From Salegentibacter lacus (lineage in GTDB: Bacteria > Bacteroidota > Bacteroidia > Flavobacteriales > Flavobacteriaceae): a stretch of 64,000 nt of DNA. Made by a program: the position numbers and the translations under genes. The stretch is taken from assembly GCF_020164555.1 (NCBI RefSeq), contig NZ_JAIQZB010000012.1:62001-126000 (forward strand), written 5' to 3'. The notes under the pieces were generated by a model, which saw nothing but the letters and a program-made list of their open reading frames with translations, did no database searches and was not told the DNA's origin. Of this stretch, positions 1 to 8,978 are shown in pieces; position 1 is the first letter of the stretch; the number at the start of each line of letters is the position of its first letter.

Positions 1-215
1 GCGGGCCAATCGTATCGGCTGTGTTGGAGAAAGACAATGCTGTAGAAGATTTTAGAGCTTTAATTGGGGCGACAAATCCAGAAGATGCGGCTGAAGGAAC
101 TATTAGAAAGAAATACGCAAAATCTGTTGGTGAAAACGCCGTTCACGGAAGTGACAGCGACGAAAATGCACAGATTGAAGCTGCTTTTCATTTCTCTGGT
201 AGAGAGATGTTCTAA
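1..215 (+). CDS. ndk: Nucleoside diphosphate kinase, C-terminal part (5' end outside window)
   Basis: The open frame enters from the left edge in phase 3 and ends at the TAA at 213-215. The visible 71 residues contain the GP-I-V-x-x-VLE-x-DNAV segment, followed by RxxxGATNPxxAxxGTIR and the active-site histidine segment ENAVHGSDS, all standard for NDK. The enzyme transfers the gamma phosphate between nucleoside triphosphates and diphosphates through a phosphohistidine, here the His in NAVHGSD. It ends in the usual REMF-like tail and is followed directly by a strong terminator. Only the start is missing; nothing looks broken. Confidence 0.95.
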   Translation, partial: GPIVSAVLEKDNAVEDFRALIGATNPEDAAEGTIRKKYAKSVGENAVHGSDSDENAQIEAAFHFSGREMF

Positions 216-240
216 GCAGAAAATTTATTTTATATAAAAA

Positions 241-268
241 CCACCAGTGATTCGCTGGTGGTTTTTTT
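241..268 (+). terminator. Intrinsic terminator after ndk
   Basis: Perfect 7-bp stem CCACCAG / CTGGTGG with a 7-base loop, followed by a run of seven T. It lies 25 bp after the ndk stop codon. An A-run precedes the stem, so it may also work in the opposite direction. Confidence 0.9.
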
Positions 269-298
269 GTGTCTATTATATTGTCCTACAAACATTTA

Positions 299-306
299 TA
301 ATTTTG
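299..306 (+). promoter_or_regulatory. Bacteroidetes -7 box (TAATTTTG)
   Basis: Exact match to the Bacteroidetes TAnnTTTG -7 element, between the ndk terminator and the next plus-strand gene at 398. A TTG at 281-283 could serve as the -33 element, but the 15-bp spacing is short. Confidence 0.5.
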
Positions 307-397
307 CTGTTTGTCTTTTTAATGTGAATAGTATCGATTAAATATGGTTTTTAGCCAGCTTATTTTTAAATTATTGTTGAAATTTAAAGTATTCAGT

Positions 398-1000
398 ATG
401 AAGTTTATAGATAGTTATTTGGTCTTTTTTGTTTTATTATTTGGCACCTCAATTACTGCACAGGAATTGGAAGGTAAATGGATTGTATCCGGAAATAAAA
501 GTTTTGGAGCCTTTCCCGGAATACATTTAATGGAAGTAAGTGAAGACTCCTTATCCCATTATAATTTTGATCAATTTGTGACTAAAACTTCCTATGAAAC
601 TGAAGATAACAAGTTGAAAATTGATACGCTTGCCTTTGCTGAATTCAATTTTAAAAATCCCAACAGGCTAAGTATTACTTCCCCGAGATTAGAGAAGCCA
701 GTAGATTATATACGTTTGGTTCCTACCGAAACCAACCTGAGCCCTGAAGAAATTAGAAAAATAAAATATGATTTAGTTCGCGGAGGTAAAAACTTTATCA
801 TCGACTTTCAGGATCACGCTGATGGAAAAATAATGGAGTCTTACTTGAAGAAAGTTGATGACACCTTCTTTTTGGTAATTCATCGCCACGGTAATCCAAT
901 TACTGCTGTACCTATTGAAAAAATCACTCAGGAAAAAATGCATTTATATGGTTTTATGGCTGGTCCCAATAAATTGGTAGCTACCGCAATTGAGAAATAG
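398..1000 (+). CDS. Secreted hypothetical protein, lipocalin-like size
   Basis: 200 residues. I prefer the ATG at 398 to the in-frame ATG at 344, because 398 opens directly into a standard signal peptide: MK, a hydrophobic stretch, then TSITAQ with cleavage after SITA or TAQ. The mature part begins LEGKW and is rich in short beta-like stretches. The L-x-G-x-W start is common in lipocalin-like proteins of Flavobacteria, but I cannot assign a family. It is flanked by terminators on both sides, so it is probably monocistronic. Function unknown; likely periplasmic or surface located. Confidence 0.7.
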   Translation: MKFIDSYLVFFVLLFGTSITAQELEGKWIVSGNKSFGAFPGIHLMEVSEDSLSHYNFDQFVTKTSYETEDNKLKIDTLAFAEFNFKNPNRLSITSPRLEKPVDYIRLVPTETNLSPEEIRKIKYDLVRGGKNFIIDFQDHADGKIMESYLKKVDDTFFLVIHRHGNPITAVPIEKITQEKMHLYGFMAGPNKLVATAIEK

Positions 1001-1009
1001 TTAAATTAG

Positions 1010-1045
1010 AAAACCTGCCTAAAAGAAATTTTCCAGGCAGGTTTT
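1010..1045. terminator. Bidirectional terminator
   Basis: Inverted repeat AAAACCTGCCT / AGGCAGGTTTT with a 14-base spacer. It sits between the stop codons of the plus-strand secreted protein (1000) and the minus-strand peptidase (1068), and the A and T tracts let it serve both. Confidence 0.85.
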
Positions 1046-1067
1046 CTACAAAGTTTCATTTGATAGA

Positions 1068-3212
1068 TTATTTATCTTCAGGAACAGGGAAACCACGATC
1101 ACGCATTAACGCATCAATCTTGGCATCTCTACCTCTAAACTTTCGGTAAGCTTCAGCAGGATCCATAGCATTTCTTGGCGCAAAAAGATATTTCACCAGT
1201 TTTTCTGCCATATTCTCATCGTAGAATCCTCCGGGAGACTCGGCAAAAGCTTCTGCAGCATCAGAAGTTAACACATCTGCCCATAAATAACCGTAGTATC
1301 CGGTTGCATAACCTTCACCCGAAAATACGTGTCCAAAATGCGGAGAACGGTGACGCATCACAATTTCATCTGGCATCCCGAGTTCGTACAGGGTCTCTTT
1401 TTCAAACTCTCTAGGTTCAATTTTATCAGGATCTGTGGTATGGTATTTCATATCCATTAAAGCAGAAGCAAGAAACTCGGTGGTTTCAAATCCCTGATTA
1501 AAAGTAGAAGCTTTTTTAATTTTAGCTACTAATTCTTTAGGAATAATCTCGCCGGTTTCGTGGTGTTTTAAGTAACGGTTTATAACCTCGTCTGTAGATA
1601 ACCAACGCTCTAGTAGTTGTGACTGGAATTCGGTATAATCGCGAACTCCACTATTTAGGGTAGGATATTTAATATCGGCAGCCAGAAAGTGTAAAGCATG
1701 TCCAAATTCGTGGAAGAATGTTGTAGCATCGTCCCAGGAAACCAAAACGGGTTCTCCGGGAGCCGGTTTTATAAAATTAGAGTTGTTGGACGCTAAAACG
1801 GGTTTAGCACCCTCTAATTCAGAATAACTTCTATAGGTAGTTGCCCAGGCACCTGAACGTTTTCCCTGACGGGCAAAAGGATCTAAATACCAAAGCCCAA
1901 TAAGTTCTCCTGAATCTTTATCGGTTACTTCCCAGACATTTACATCTTCGTGAAAAACGGGAACGCTACCTTCTTCTACCGGTTGAAATTCGAAATTAAA
2001 AAGTTCGCCGGCGGTATAGAAAAGCGCATCGGTTAGGTTGCCAAGTTCCAGATATTCCTTTACTTCCTCACTATCAAGATCGTATTTTTCTTTTCTTACT
2101 TTTTCGGCATAATAGCGATAATCCCAGGGCTTAATTTCAATATTAGCTCCTTCACTATCGGCTACGGCCTGCATATCTTTTACTTCTTCTTCAACACGAG
2201 CGAGTGCGGCCGGCCACACCGCTTCCATAAGTTCCATGGCATTTTCAGGATTTTTTGCCATTCGGTTTTGTAGGCGCCATTGGGCAAAATTATCGTAACC
2301 CAGTAATTCTACACGTTCATCACGAAGTTTCAGGATCTTTTTAATCACTTCATTGTTATCAAACTCATCATCATTATCACCACGGGAATAGTAGTTGTTC
2401 CAAACTTTTTCGCGAAGTTCCCTTTCGTCAGAATAGGTCAAAAAAGGATCCATAGAAGATCGGGTGTTGGTCACTGCATATTTCCCGGCTTCTCCATTGG
2501 CTTCAGCGGTGCTGGCCGCAGCTTTTATATAAGATTCCGGTAGCCCGCTAAGTTGGTCTTCGGTTAAATAAACAATATAGTTTTCTTCTTCCGCCAGTAC
2601 ATTATTGGAGAATTTGGTATACAATTCAGAAAGTTCACTGTTTATTTCGGCGTAACGTTTTTTATCTTCTTCGTTTAGATTCGCCCCTTCCATCGCAAAT
2701 TCTTCATAAATAAGATCGATTACTCGCTGCTCTGGTGCAGGTAACGGATTTTCTTCTGAATTTTCAAAAACCGTTTTTATCCTTTCAAAAAGCTCAGAAT
2801 TCTGTGAAATTTTTGAGCTGTATTCTGAGATTTCAGGAGAAAGTTCCCGTTGCACGTCTCTAAATTCAGGGCTTGAAATATTGCTGCTAAAGATTCCGTA
2901 GTAGGTAAACACCCGATTTAGAAGATCGCCAGAGTCTTCGAAAGGTACAATAGTATTCTCAAAAGTTGCTGGTTCGGGATTGCTGGTAATTTCATCAATT
3001 TCGGCAAGATGCTTTTCCATTGCTTCAAGCATTGCCGGTTTTACAAGCTCTACTTTCATTTTATCAAAAGCGGGTACGCCGGCATAGGGTCCGGTCCATT
3101 CAGCAAGTAAAATGTTATCCATATTTTGTTCGTGATTTTGCTCCTGGGCATTCGCTTGAAATCCTGCGACCAGCGCAAAAATCCCCAGGCTTTTTATAAT
3201 TTCTTTTTTCAT
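1068..3212 (-). CDS. dcp: M3-family dipeptidyl carboxypeptidase / oligopeptidase, periplasmic
   Basis: 714 residues from the ATG at 3212; a TTG seven codons upstream is possible, but ATG gives a cleaner signal peptide (MKKEIIKSLGIFALVAGFQ ending ANAQ). The zinc site HEFGHALH, in context TTFFHEFGHALHFL, is the HExxH of M3 metallopeptidases. Downstream are the usual tail regions such as GYATGYYGYLWADVL and the DPAEAYRKFRGRD end, typical of Dcp and OpdA. Length matches the family (about 680-720). It removes C-terminal dipeptides from oligopeptides, here probably in the periplasm. It stands alone and ends at a shared terminator. Confidence 0.93.
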   Translation of the reverse strand: MKKEIIKSLGIFALVAGFQANAQEQNHEQNMDNILLAEWTGPYAGVPAFDKMKVELVKPAMLEAMEKHLAEIDEITSNPEPATFENTIVPFEDSGDLLNRVFTYYGIFSSNISSPEFRDVQRELSPEISEYSSKISQNSELFERIKTVFENSEENPLPAPEQRVIDLIYEEFAMEGANLNEEDKKRYAEINSELSELYTKFSNNVLAEEENYIVYLTEDQLSGLPESYIKAAASTAEANGEAGKYAVTNTRSSMDPFLTYSDERELREKVWNNYYSRGDNDDEFDNNEVIKKILKLRDERVELLGYDNFAQWRLQNRMAKNPENAMELMEAVWPAALARVEEEVKDMQAVADSEGANIEIKPWDYRYYAEKVRKEKYDLDSEEVKEYLELGNLTDALFYTAGELFNFEFQPVEEGSVPVFHEDVNVWEVTDKDSGELIGLWYLDPFARQGKRSGAWATTYRSYSELEGAKPVLASNNSNFIKPAPGEPVLVSWDDATTFFHEFGHALHFLAADIKYPTLNSGVRDYTEFQSQLLERWLSTDEVINRYLKHHETGEIIPKELVAKIKKASTFNQGFETTEFLASALMDMKYHTTDPDKIEPREFEKETLYELGMPDEIVMRHRSPHFGHVFSGEGYATGYYGYLWADVLTSDAAEAFAESPGGFYDENMAEKLVKYLFAPRNAMDPAEAYRKFRGRDAKIDALMRDRGFPVPEDK

Positions 3213-3337
3213 TTTGTGTGGTTTTATTTTCAATCTATGAAGGTAGTGTTTTTGGGAAAATTGGCTGCTATAGAACTTTTAGATTTTCTTTGAAATGAAA
3301 AATAGAAGCTGAAATACGTTAACAATTAAAATTAATT

Positions 3338-3345
3338 TATCTTTG
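3338..3345 (+). promoter_or_regulatory. -7 box (TATCTTTG) of azurin gene
   Basis: Exact TAnnTTTG match, 40 bp upstream of the azurin ATG. No clear -33 box. Confidence 0.6.
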
Positions 3346-3385
3346 ATAATGTATATAACTAATTACAAACTATAAATAAGTAAAT

Positions 3386-3934
3386 ATGAAATTTTTAAGC
3401 AAAACTGTTTTGATTTTAGGAGCCGTAGCAATGATTGCTTGCGGAGATAAAAAAGAAGAAAAAGAAGATAAAATTACTATTGGTGATGGTACCAGCCCGC
3501 AATCTCAAACTGAAGCCGCTACAGATAAATCTGCTTCAGAAATGAGTACTTCAGATGAAGATGTGGTTGAAGTTTCAATTGAAGGAAACGACCAAATGCG
3601 TTTTAATAAAGACGAGATTAGAGTGAAGGCCGGACAAACTGTTCGACTTACTTTAAAACACGTTGGTGAAATGGAAAAAAGCGTAATGGGCCACAACTGG
3701 GTATTGTTAACTCAAGGGACTGTGATCAATGAATTTGGACAAAAAGCTGTTCAGGCAAAGGACAATGATTACATTCCTGAAGGAACCGATGCGGTTATTG
3801 CTCACACTAAAATGATTGGTGGCGGAGAAGAAGTAACCATAGAATTTGAAGCTCCTGCAGCCGGAGAATATGACTTTATCTGTAGCTTCCCTGGTCATTA
3901 CTCAGTGATGAAAGGTAAATTTATCGTAGAGTAA
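3386..3934 (+). CDS. Azurin, lipoprotein-anchored blue copper protein
   Basis: 182 residues. An N-terminal lipoprotein signal ends at a lipobox-like AMIAC, Cys19, then a charged acidic linker to about residue 55. The cupredoxin domain follows. The type 1 copper ligands are visible as the His in GHNWVL and the Cys-His-Met set in CSFPGHYSVMKG, the last of these being typical of azurins. It carries single electrons between membrane-associated redox partners on the periplasmic side. The gene is single, with its own -7 box and terminator. Confidence 0.93.
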   Translation: MKFLSKTVLILGAVAMIACGDKKEEKEDKITIGDGTSPQSQTEAATDKSASEMSTSDEDVVEVSIEGNDQMRFNKDEIRVKAGQTVRLTLKHVGEMEKSVMGHNWVLLTQGTVINEFGQKAVQAKDNDYIPEGTDAVIAHTKMIGGGEEVTIEFEAPAAGEYDFICSFPGHYSVMKGKFIVE

Positions 3935-3956
3935 TTAAATAATTTTAAGATTTTGA

Positions 3957-3999
3957 AAATGCCTTTACTACGGAAGTTCCGTTTGGTAAAGGCATTTTT
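3957..3999 (+). terminator. Terminator after azurin; rest of the 3935-4257 gap
   Basis: Stem AAATGCCTTTAC / GTAAAGGCATTTTT enclosing an inner CGGAA/TTCCG stem, followed by T-rich sequence. The remaining 258 bp to the next gene at 4258 are AT-rich; I see no gene or RNA in them. Confidence 0.85.
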
Positions 4000-4257
4000 G
4001 TTTTATTGAAGCTTTCGGTTTTGGAAGACTGATTTTAGTTCTACTGAAAAGTTTTTTATTTTAAAAACCGAAGAAATTTCATTTTTAACTGCTATTTTCA
4101 AGGGGTTTTTGTGAGCTCCATATTTTATAGCGCCTCATTTTATGAAATATTGAAAATCTGCTATTAATACGATTTTAAGCCCTTTATTTTAATGAAATAA
4201 GTTAATTAAGATTGCTAAAAATAGTAGTTTTAGGCTTCATTTTAGAGTACCATAAAT

Positions 4258-6150
4258 ATGAGTGAGAACAAGCACTTTGTAATTGATTTTGACAGCACAT
4301 TTACCCAGGTAGAAGCCCTGGATGTTTTGGGAGAGATATCCCTGGCAAACGATCCCGATAAGCAAAAAAACCTTGATGAGGTAGAATCCTTGACCGATAA
4401 AGGGATGAAGGGTGAGATTTCTTTTAGAGAATCCCTGGTAGAGCGAATTCGGCTTTTAAAAGCTAATAAAAGTGATTTACCAAAACTGGTAGAAAATTTA
4501 GGTAAGAGGGTATCTTCATCGTTTGTTAGAAACCGGGAATTTTTTAATGACCATCACAAAAATATTTATATAGTTTCCAATGGTTTTAAGGAATTTATAG
4601 TTCCTATTGTAGAACCTTATGGAGTTAAACCCGAAAATGTTTTTGCCAATACTTTTGAATTTAATGAAGATGGTGATATAGTTGGTTTTGATAAAGACAA
4701 TGTGCTTTCTTCCAACAACGGAAAAGTAGAACAACTTAAAAGATTAAAATTAAAAGGCGATGTTTACGTAATTGGTGATGGTTATACCGATTATGAAATT
4801 AAAGCCGCCGGACTCGCTAATAAGTTTTATGCCTTTACCGAAAATGTAGAACGAGCAAATATTCTTGAAAAGGCAGACCATATTACTCCAAGTTTAGACG
4901 AATTTTTATTTGTACACAATATGAACAAAGCAATCTCTTACCCCAAAAATAGAATTAATGTACTTCTTCTTGAAAATGTGCACCAGGACGCGGTGGACAT
5001 TATGAAGAAAGAAGGTTATAATGTTACCGTGCATCCCGGCGCAATGGATGAAGATGAACTTTGTGAAAAAATAAAAGATGTATCGGTAATTGGAATTCGG
5101 TCTAAAACCCATTTAACCGAAAAAGTGCTGGAAAACGCCAACAGACTAATCGCGGTGGGAGCTTTTTGTATAGGAACCAACCAGATAGATCTTCAGGCTT
5201 GCTTAAAGAAAGGCGTTGCAGTTTTTAACGCGCCATACAGCAACACAAGATCTGTGGTTGAGTTGGCTATTGGTGAGATTATCTTACTAATGCGTAACCT
5301 GCCCGATAAAATGCGCTTAATGCATGAAGGGAAGTGGGAAAAATCGGCTAATAACAGTTTTGAAACCCGAGGTAAAAAACTTGGGATTATAGGCTACGGA
5401 AATATTGGCGCACAACTTTCTGTAATGGCAGAATCTGTTGGGTTTGATGTTTATTATTATGATCTTCAGGAAAAGTTACCAATGGGAAATGTAACCAAAT
5501 GTAATTCCCTTCAAGAACTTTTAGAAACCGTAGATATCGTTACCCTTCACGTAGATGGAAGGAAAGAAAACAAGAATATCATCGGTGAGAAGGAATTCGG
5601 TTATATGAAGGAAAACGTGATCTTCCTGAATTTAAGTCGGGGACACGTTGTAGATATAAAAGCCCTAAAAAAGAATTTAGAATCCGGTAAAATTATGGGA
5701 GCTGGGATAGATGTTTATCCGCAAGAACCTAAAACCAATAATGAAGAATTTGTTTCTGAATTAAGGAACCTACCAAATGTGATCTTAACTCCCCACATTG
5801 GAGGAAGCACCCTGGAAGCCCAGGAAAATATTGGGAATTTTGTTCCGGGAAAAATTATAGAATATATAAATACCGGAAGTACAACCAACTCGGTTAACTT
5901 CCCGAATTTGCAATTGCCGGTATTGCAAAATGCACACAGGCTTATTCATATTCACGAGAACAGGCCGGGAATTTTGGCAGAGATCAACAGGATTCTTGCC
6001 GGGCATGATATTAATATTGAAGGCCAGTATTTAAAAACCAACGAGACCATTGGTTATGTAATTACCGATATTGATAAGAAATACGATAAGAAGGTGATTA
6101 AAGATCTAAAAGGCTTAAAAGGAACGATACGTTTCAGGGTTTTGTATTAG
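4258..6150 (+). CDS. serA: Phosphoserine phosphatase / D-3-phosphoglycerate dehydrogenase fusion with ACT domain
   Basis: 630 residues with three modules. Residues 1 to about 215 are a SerB-like HAD phosphatase: DFDSTFT (DxDxT), the VSNGF motif II and the GDGYTDYE motif. From about 230 comes a D-isomer-specific dehydrogenase: NAD-binding GIIGYGNIG, the active-site Arg region VIGIRSKTHLT, and the His segment TPHIGGSTLEAQ. The last 75 residues are an ACT domain (HENRPGILAEIN), probably the serine sensor. The protein joins the first and last steps of serine synthesis; the middle enzyme SerC is not nearby. Start chosen at the only ATG before the HAD core. Confidence 0.93.
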   Translation: MSENKHFVIDFDSTFTQVEALDVLGEISLANDPDKQKNLDEVESLTDKGMKGEISFRESLVERIRLLKANKSDLPKLVENLGKRVSSSFVRNREFFNDHHKNIYIVSNGFKEFIVPIVEPYGVKPENVFANTFEFNEDGDIVGFDKDNVLSSNNGKVEQLKRLKLKGDVYVIGDGYTDYEIKAAGLANKFYAFTENVERANILEKADHITPSLDEFLFVHNMNKAISYPKNRINVLLLENVHQDAVDIMKKEGYNVTVHPGAMDEDELCEKIKDVSVIGIRSKTHLTEKVLENANRLIAVGAFCIGTNQIDLQACLKKGVAVFNAPYSNTRSVVELAIGEIILLMRNLPDKMRLMHEGKWEKSANNSFETRGKKLGIIGYGNIGAQLSVMAESVGFDVYYYDLQEKLPMGNVTKCNSLQELLETVDIVTLHVDGRKENKNIIGEKEFGYMKENVIFLNLSRGHVVDIKALKKNLESGKIMGAGIDVYPQEPKTNNEEFVSELRNLPNVILTPHIGGSTLEAQENIGNFVPGKIIEYINTGSTTNSVNFPNLQLPVLQNAHRLIHIHENRPGILAEINRILAGHDINIEGQYLKTNETIGYVITDIDKKYDKKVIKDLKGLKGTIRFRVLY

Positions 6151-6172
6151 AAGACTTTCTTTTGAAATTATA

Positions 6173-6220
6173 TCCCGGGAGTTATTTCTTTAAAATATAG
6201 GAAATAAGTCCCGGGATTTT
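6173..6220. terminator. Bidirectional terminator between serA and deoxyribonucleotidase gene
   Basis: Long inverted repeat TCCCGGGAGTTATTTC / GAAATAAGTCCCGGGA followed by T-rich sequence. It lies between two converging genes and can serve both. Confidence 0.88.
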
Positions 6221-6742
6221 TTATTTCAAAATTTCTAAAACTTCCTGCCAGTTATCGGCACGTTGGTGATTATTGAAATTCACGTTATGAAAAGCACTAA
6301 ACATAATGGTTTCCCCTTTAAAATAATCCAGGTTTTTTAAATGATCGTCTATCATAATATCTGTGCCTATTATGCTTTTATCTCCGCAAAAAACGATGTT
6401 TTTCCAATGAATAAATGGAAAGTGCTCGGCCAGCCAGGCTCTTTTTTCAACTAAACTCTGTGGAAATTCCATCGCAGCTGAAACAATATAAATCTCATAA
6501 TTTGCTTGAAGTTCTTTTACCGCGTCTACCGCACCTTGCATAACCGGAACGGTTTTAAAGAAATTCTCGGTTGAAGCGAATTTTTTTACCATTCCTTTTT
6601 CTGGAAATGCATTTTCTTCAGTTTTTCCTTCTAAATCTTTTTTACTGAATTTTTCGCCATAATCTCGTTCATACCAGCTAATAAAATGTGCTTCAACATC
6701 AGCTAAAACACCATCCATATCTATCGCGATAGATTTTTTCAT
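6221..6742 (-). CDS. 5'(3')-deoxyribonucleotidase (NT5C-type HAD)
   Basis: 173 residues, the usual size of this family. It opens with IAIDMDGVLADVEAHF, the HAD nucleophile motif DMDGV. Later come IVSAAM (motif II), then CGDKSIIGTDIMIDDH with the metal-binding acidic pair. It dephosphorylates deoxynucleoside monophosphates in the cytosol and helps balance dNTP pools. It is a stand-alone gene ending at the terminator shared with serA. Confidence 0.88.
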   Translation of the reverse strand: MKKSIAIDMDGVLADVEAHFISWYERDYGEKFSKKDLEGKTEENAFPEKGMVKKFASTENFFKTVPVMQGAVDAVKELQANYEIYIVSAAMEFPQSLVEKRAWLAEHFPFIHWKNIVFCGDKSIIGTDIMIDDHLKNLDYFKGETIMFSAFHNVNFNNHQRADNWQEVLEILK

Positions 6743-6928
6743 AGTTCAATTTTTAAGTCAGATAGCTAAAATAGGAAGTTTTAGAGTACAAAAATAAAAT
6801 ATACCCACATCTGGGTATTGTGGTCAGGTCGCCTTATGGATATATTTGGAGGGATATATCATTTTGATAAAAAGGGTTAGACTTTGATTTAAGGTAGGGG
6901 TTAAATCAGGTGTTTCCCTTTTTTTATT

Positions 6929-7600
6929 TTAAATCAAATCAAAAGCGTAAGCATATTTTGTAAATTCATAGGAATTTTTTACACCCAATTTTTGTTTAAT
7001 TTTTTTTCTATGAGTAGAAACTGTCTCTACCGAGATAAAAAGTTTCTCACCAATATTCACTGAACTTTCTCCCAGCGCAACCAGTTTCAGGACCTCCTTT
7101 TCTCGCTCTCCCAAACTTAAAAAATTTTCATGATTCTGGTTGAAAAACATATTTTCTGCCAGTAATCGTTCGGCTTTATTGGGAATGTGTTTCATTTGGT
7201 CTATGGGAATTGCAGTAGTGCTGGTGTGGGTTGGTGTACCGTCTTTTGCCTGATGAAAAATACGAACGGCACTGAGATGCCACACCCATTTTTGACGATC
7301 TTTAAATTTAACCTGCTGAAAAAAGCTAAAAGTTTCTTTTGGATCTTTTCGCGCTAAAAGAGCTTCCATTTTCGTAAGGAAATCGGTCATATCCTCATTG
7401 TTGAAGAATTGCTTATGGTAATCGGCTCCAATCTCCTTGAGTTCTTTTTGCTTAATTCCTAACTGCGATAAACCTTTTTTACTCATATAAATAGGAGTAA
7501 AGGGTTCTAGCTGATGCACTACAACTACACTCGGCAATAAATCAGCAGTTTCTTTCAATAAAGCAAGTTTCTCTTGCAGGCCTGGAGAAGTCTGATCCAT
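6929..7600 (-). CDS. PAS-LuxR type transcriptional regulator
   Basis: 223 residues. The N-terminal 130 residues look like a PAS-type sensor fold (VVVHQLEPFTPIYMSKKG, then the WVWHLSAVRIF strand). The C-terminal 65 residues are a LuxR/GerE HTH: LSLGEREKEVLKLVALGES, followed by the recognition helix region ISVETVSTHRKKIKQKLGV. No receiver domain and no kinase next to it, so the signal is probably sensed by the PAS domain itself. Target genes cannot be read from the context. Confidence 0.85.
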   Translation of the reverse strand: MDQTSPGLQEKLALLKETADLLPSVVVVHQLEPFTPIYMSKKGLSQLGIKQKELKEIGADYHKQFFNNEDMTDFLTKMEALLARKDPKETFSFFQQVKFKDRQKWVWHLSAVRIFHQAKDGTPTHTSTTAIPIDQMKHIPNKAERLLAENMFFNQNHENFLSLGEREKEVLKLVALGESSVNIGEKLFISVETVSTHRKKIKQKLGVKNSYEFTKYAYAFDLI

Positions 7601-7831
7601 TTTTTTCTCTATTTTGGTTAGCTAGTAACCTAAGATAGAGAATTCTTTTTATTCTTTCTCAATCAACTGGTTTGTAATAAATTGTAGCGAAGACCATTCT
7701 AAAAAAAAAATAAAAATTTGATTTAATAATACAATATTACGATATGCAGAATTTTATTCCAGAACAATTTCCTGAGGCCCTGCAATATGATAAAGATGGC
7801 AGCAATTTTTGCTGGCTTTCAGAGGTAATTA

Positions 7832-8515
7832 CTAATCTTTCAAAATAAATTCAGTAGCCATTTGCGCGTGTAGTCGTGTAGTATCTAAAAGCGGAATTTC
7901 GGTATCCTTTTCTTTTATTAGCATGGGCAATTCTGTACAACCTAAAATTATCGCTTCAGCGCCGCGATCTTTTAATAGTTGCATCTGTTCTAAATAAAAG
8001 TTTTTTGCGGCATCGGTAAATTTTCCCTGCGTAAGTTCTTCAGAAATAAACCGGTGAGTTTCATCGATATGTTCTTCAGCAGGAATTAAAGTTTCAATTT
8101 GGTGGTTTTCCTTCAGTCTTCCCTGAAGAAAATCTCCCTTCATCGTTGGTTTGGTTCCTAAAAGCCCTAGTTTTTTAAAACCTTTCTGTTTTGATTCTTT
8201 TGCTACTGCATCAGCGATATGAAGTATTGGAATATCGATTTTTGGTTGTACAAAATCGTAAACCAGGTGTGGCGTATTGGCGCAAATTATTATAGCCTTA
8301 GCACCGGCATTTTCAAGTTTCTGCGCAATTTCTAAGTATGAATTTTTAATTTTTTCGGAATCGTTTTTACGCATCAACTTTACATTGAGACTATACAAAA
8401 GCAGGGGCGGATTTTGCTGCCTCCCAATTTTATCGCCTACAAGCTCATTTAAAAGTCGGTAATATTCTATGGTAGAATGCCAAGAGGTGCCACCAATCAT
8501 TCCCAGTAAATTCAT
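7832..8515 (-). CDS. Aspartate/glutamate racemase family protein
   Basis: 227 residues. It opens MNLLGMIGGTSWHSTIEYY, the family start, and carries the two catalytic cysteine regions: CANTPH in the N-terminal half and GCTELPML in the C-terminal half. The first is usually NTMH; here it reads NTPH, which occurs in some members. It interconverts L- and D-aspartate or L- and D-glutamate without a cofactor; the substrate cannot be fixed from sequence. The small HMA-like gene upstream is 21 bp away and may be cotranscribed. Confidence 0.85.
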   Translation of the reverse strand: MNLLGMIGGTSWHSTIEYYRLLNELVGDKIGRQQNPPLLLYSLNVKLMRKNDSEKIKNSYLEIAQKLENAGAKAIIICANTPHLVYDFVQPKIDIPILHIADAVAKESKQKGFKKLGLLGTKPTMKGDFLQGRLKENHQIETLIPAEEHIDETHRFISEELTQGKFTDAAKNFYLEQMQLLKDRGAEAIILGCTELPMLIKEKDTEIPLLDTTRLHAQMATEFILKD

Positions 8516-8536
8516 AACTTTTTGTTTTTACCGAAA

Positions 8537-8770
8537 TTATGCAATTTTAAGGTTCTGATTAAATTCTTCTTCCTTTTCCTGATGACGGAATGAACTTAAA
8601 ATCTCCACTGCTTCCAAAGCCGCAACTTCAGAATTATAAGTAAAGCTGATTTTAGACGCTTCCGCATCTGGAGAAATATCGCAGATATCCTTAATTTTAG
8701 AAAGTTCTTTTGTGACGTATGTAATGCAGTTTCCAACATTAAGGTCTTCCAATAAAATAGTAGCTTTCAT
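8537..8770 (-). CDS. Small HMA-like domain protein without a metal CxxC
   Basis: 77 residues with a beta-alpha-beta-beta pattern like a heavy-metal-associated fold: VGNCITYVTKEL where CxxC would sit, then ISFTYNSEVAALEAVEIL. Only one cysteine remains in the metal-loop region, so copper binding of the usual kind is unlikely. Possibly an oligomerising or regulatory relic of a metal chaperone. It sits just upstream of the racemase gene in the same direction. Confidence 0.6.
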   Translation of the reverse strand: MKATILLEDLNVGNCITYVTKELSKIKDICDISPDAEASKISFTYNSEVAALEAVEILSSFRHQEKEEEFNQNLKIA

Positions 8771-8876
8771 ATATTTTTGATTTTTAATTACTACAAATTT
8801 AAAGTCAGGACTTGAGAGATTTTATGAGGAAAATCAGTTTAAGCTATTTTACTTAAGAAAAACAGGGCTCGTTTCT

Positions 8877-8884
8877 TACTTTTG
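8877..8884 (+). promoter_or_regulatory. -7 box (TACTTTTG) upstream of MATE gene
   Basis: Exact TAnnTTTG match. It leaves a long leader of about 90 bases before the TTG start at 8979; no known riboswitch is recognisable in it. Confidence 0.55.
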
Positions 8885-8978
8885 CAAATTACTTTTTTTA
8901 AAAACACTTAAAAATCGATGACTGAGTAAGGGAACAAGTTTTTTTCCTACCAAGAAGAGCTTTTAAAAATTTAAAAAA

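Noticed and set aside
7744-7848. 34-codon plus-strand open frame beginning MQNFIPEQF
   Set aside because: It overlaps the end of the racemase gene on the other strand and has no visible family. It could be a fragment of a lost gene, but the sequence alone does not show that.
8537-8770. Copper chaperone (CopZ)
   Set aside because: The fold fits, but the CxxC metal site is missing.
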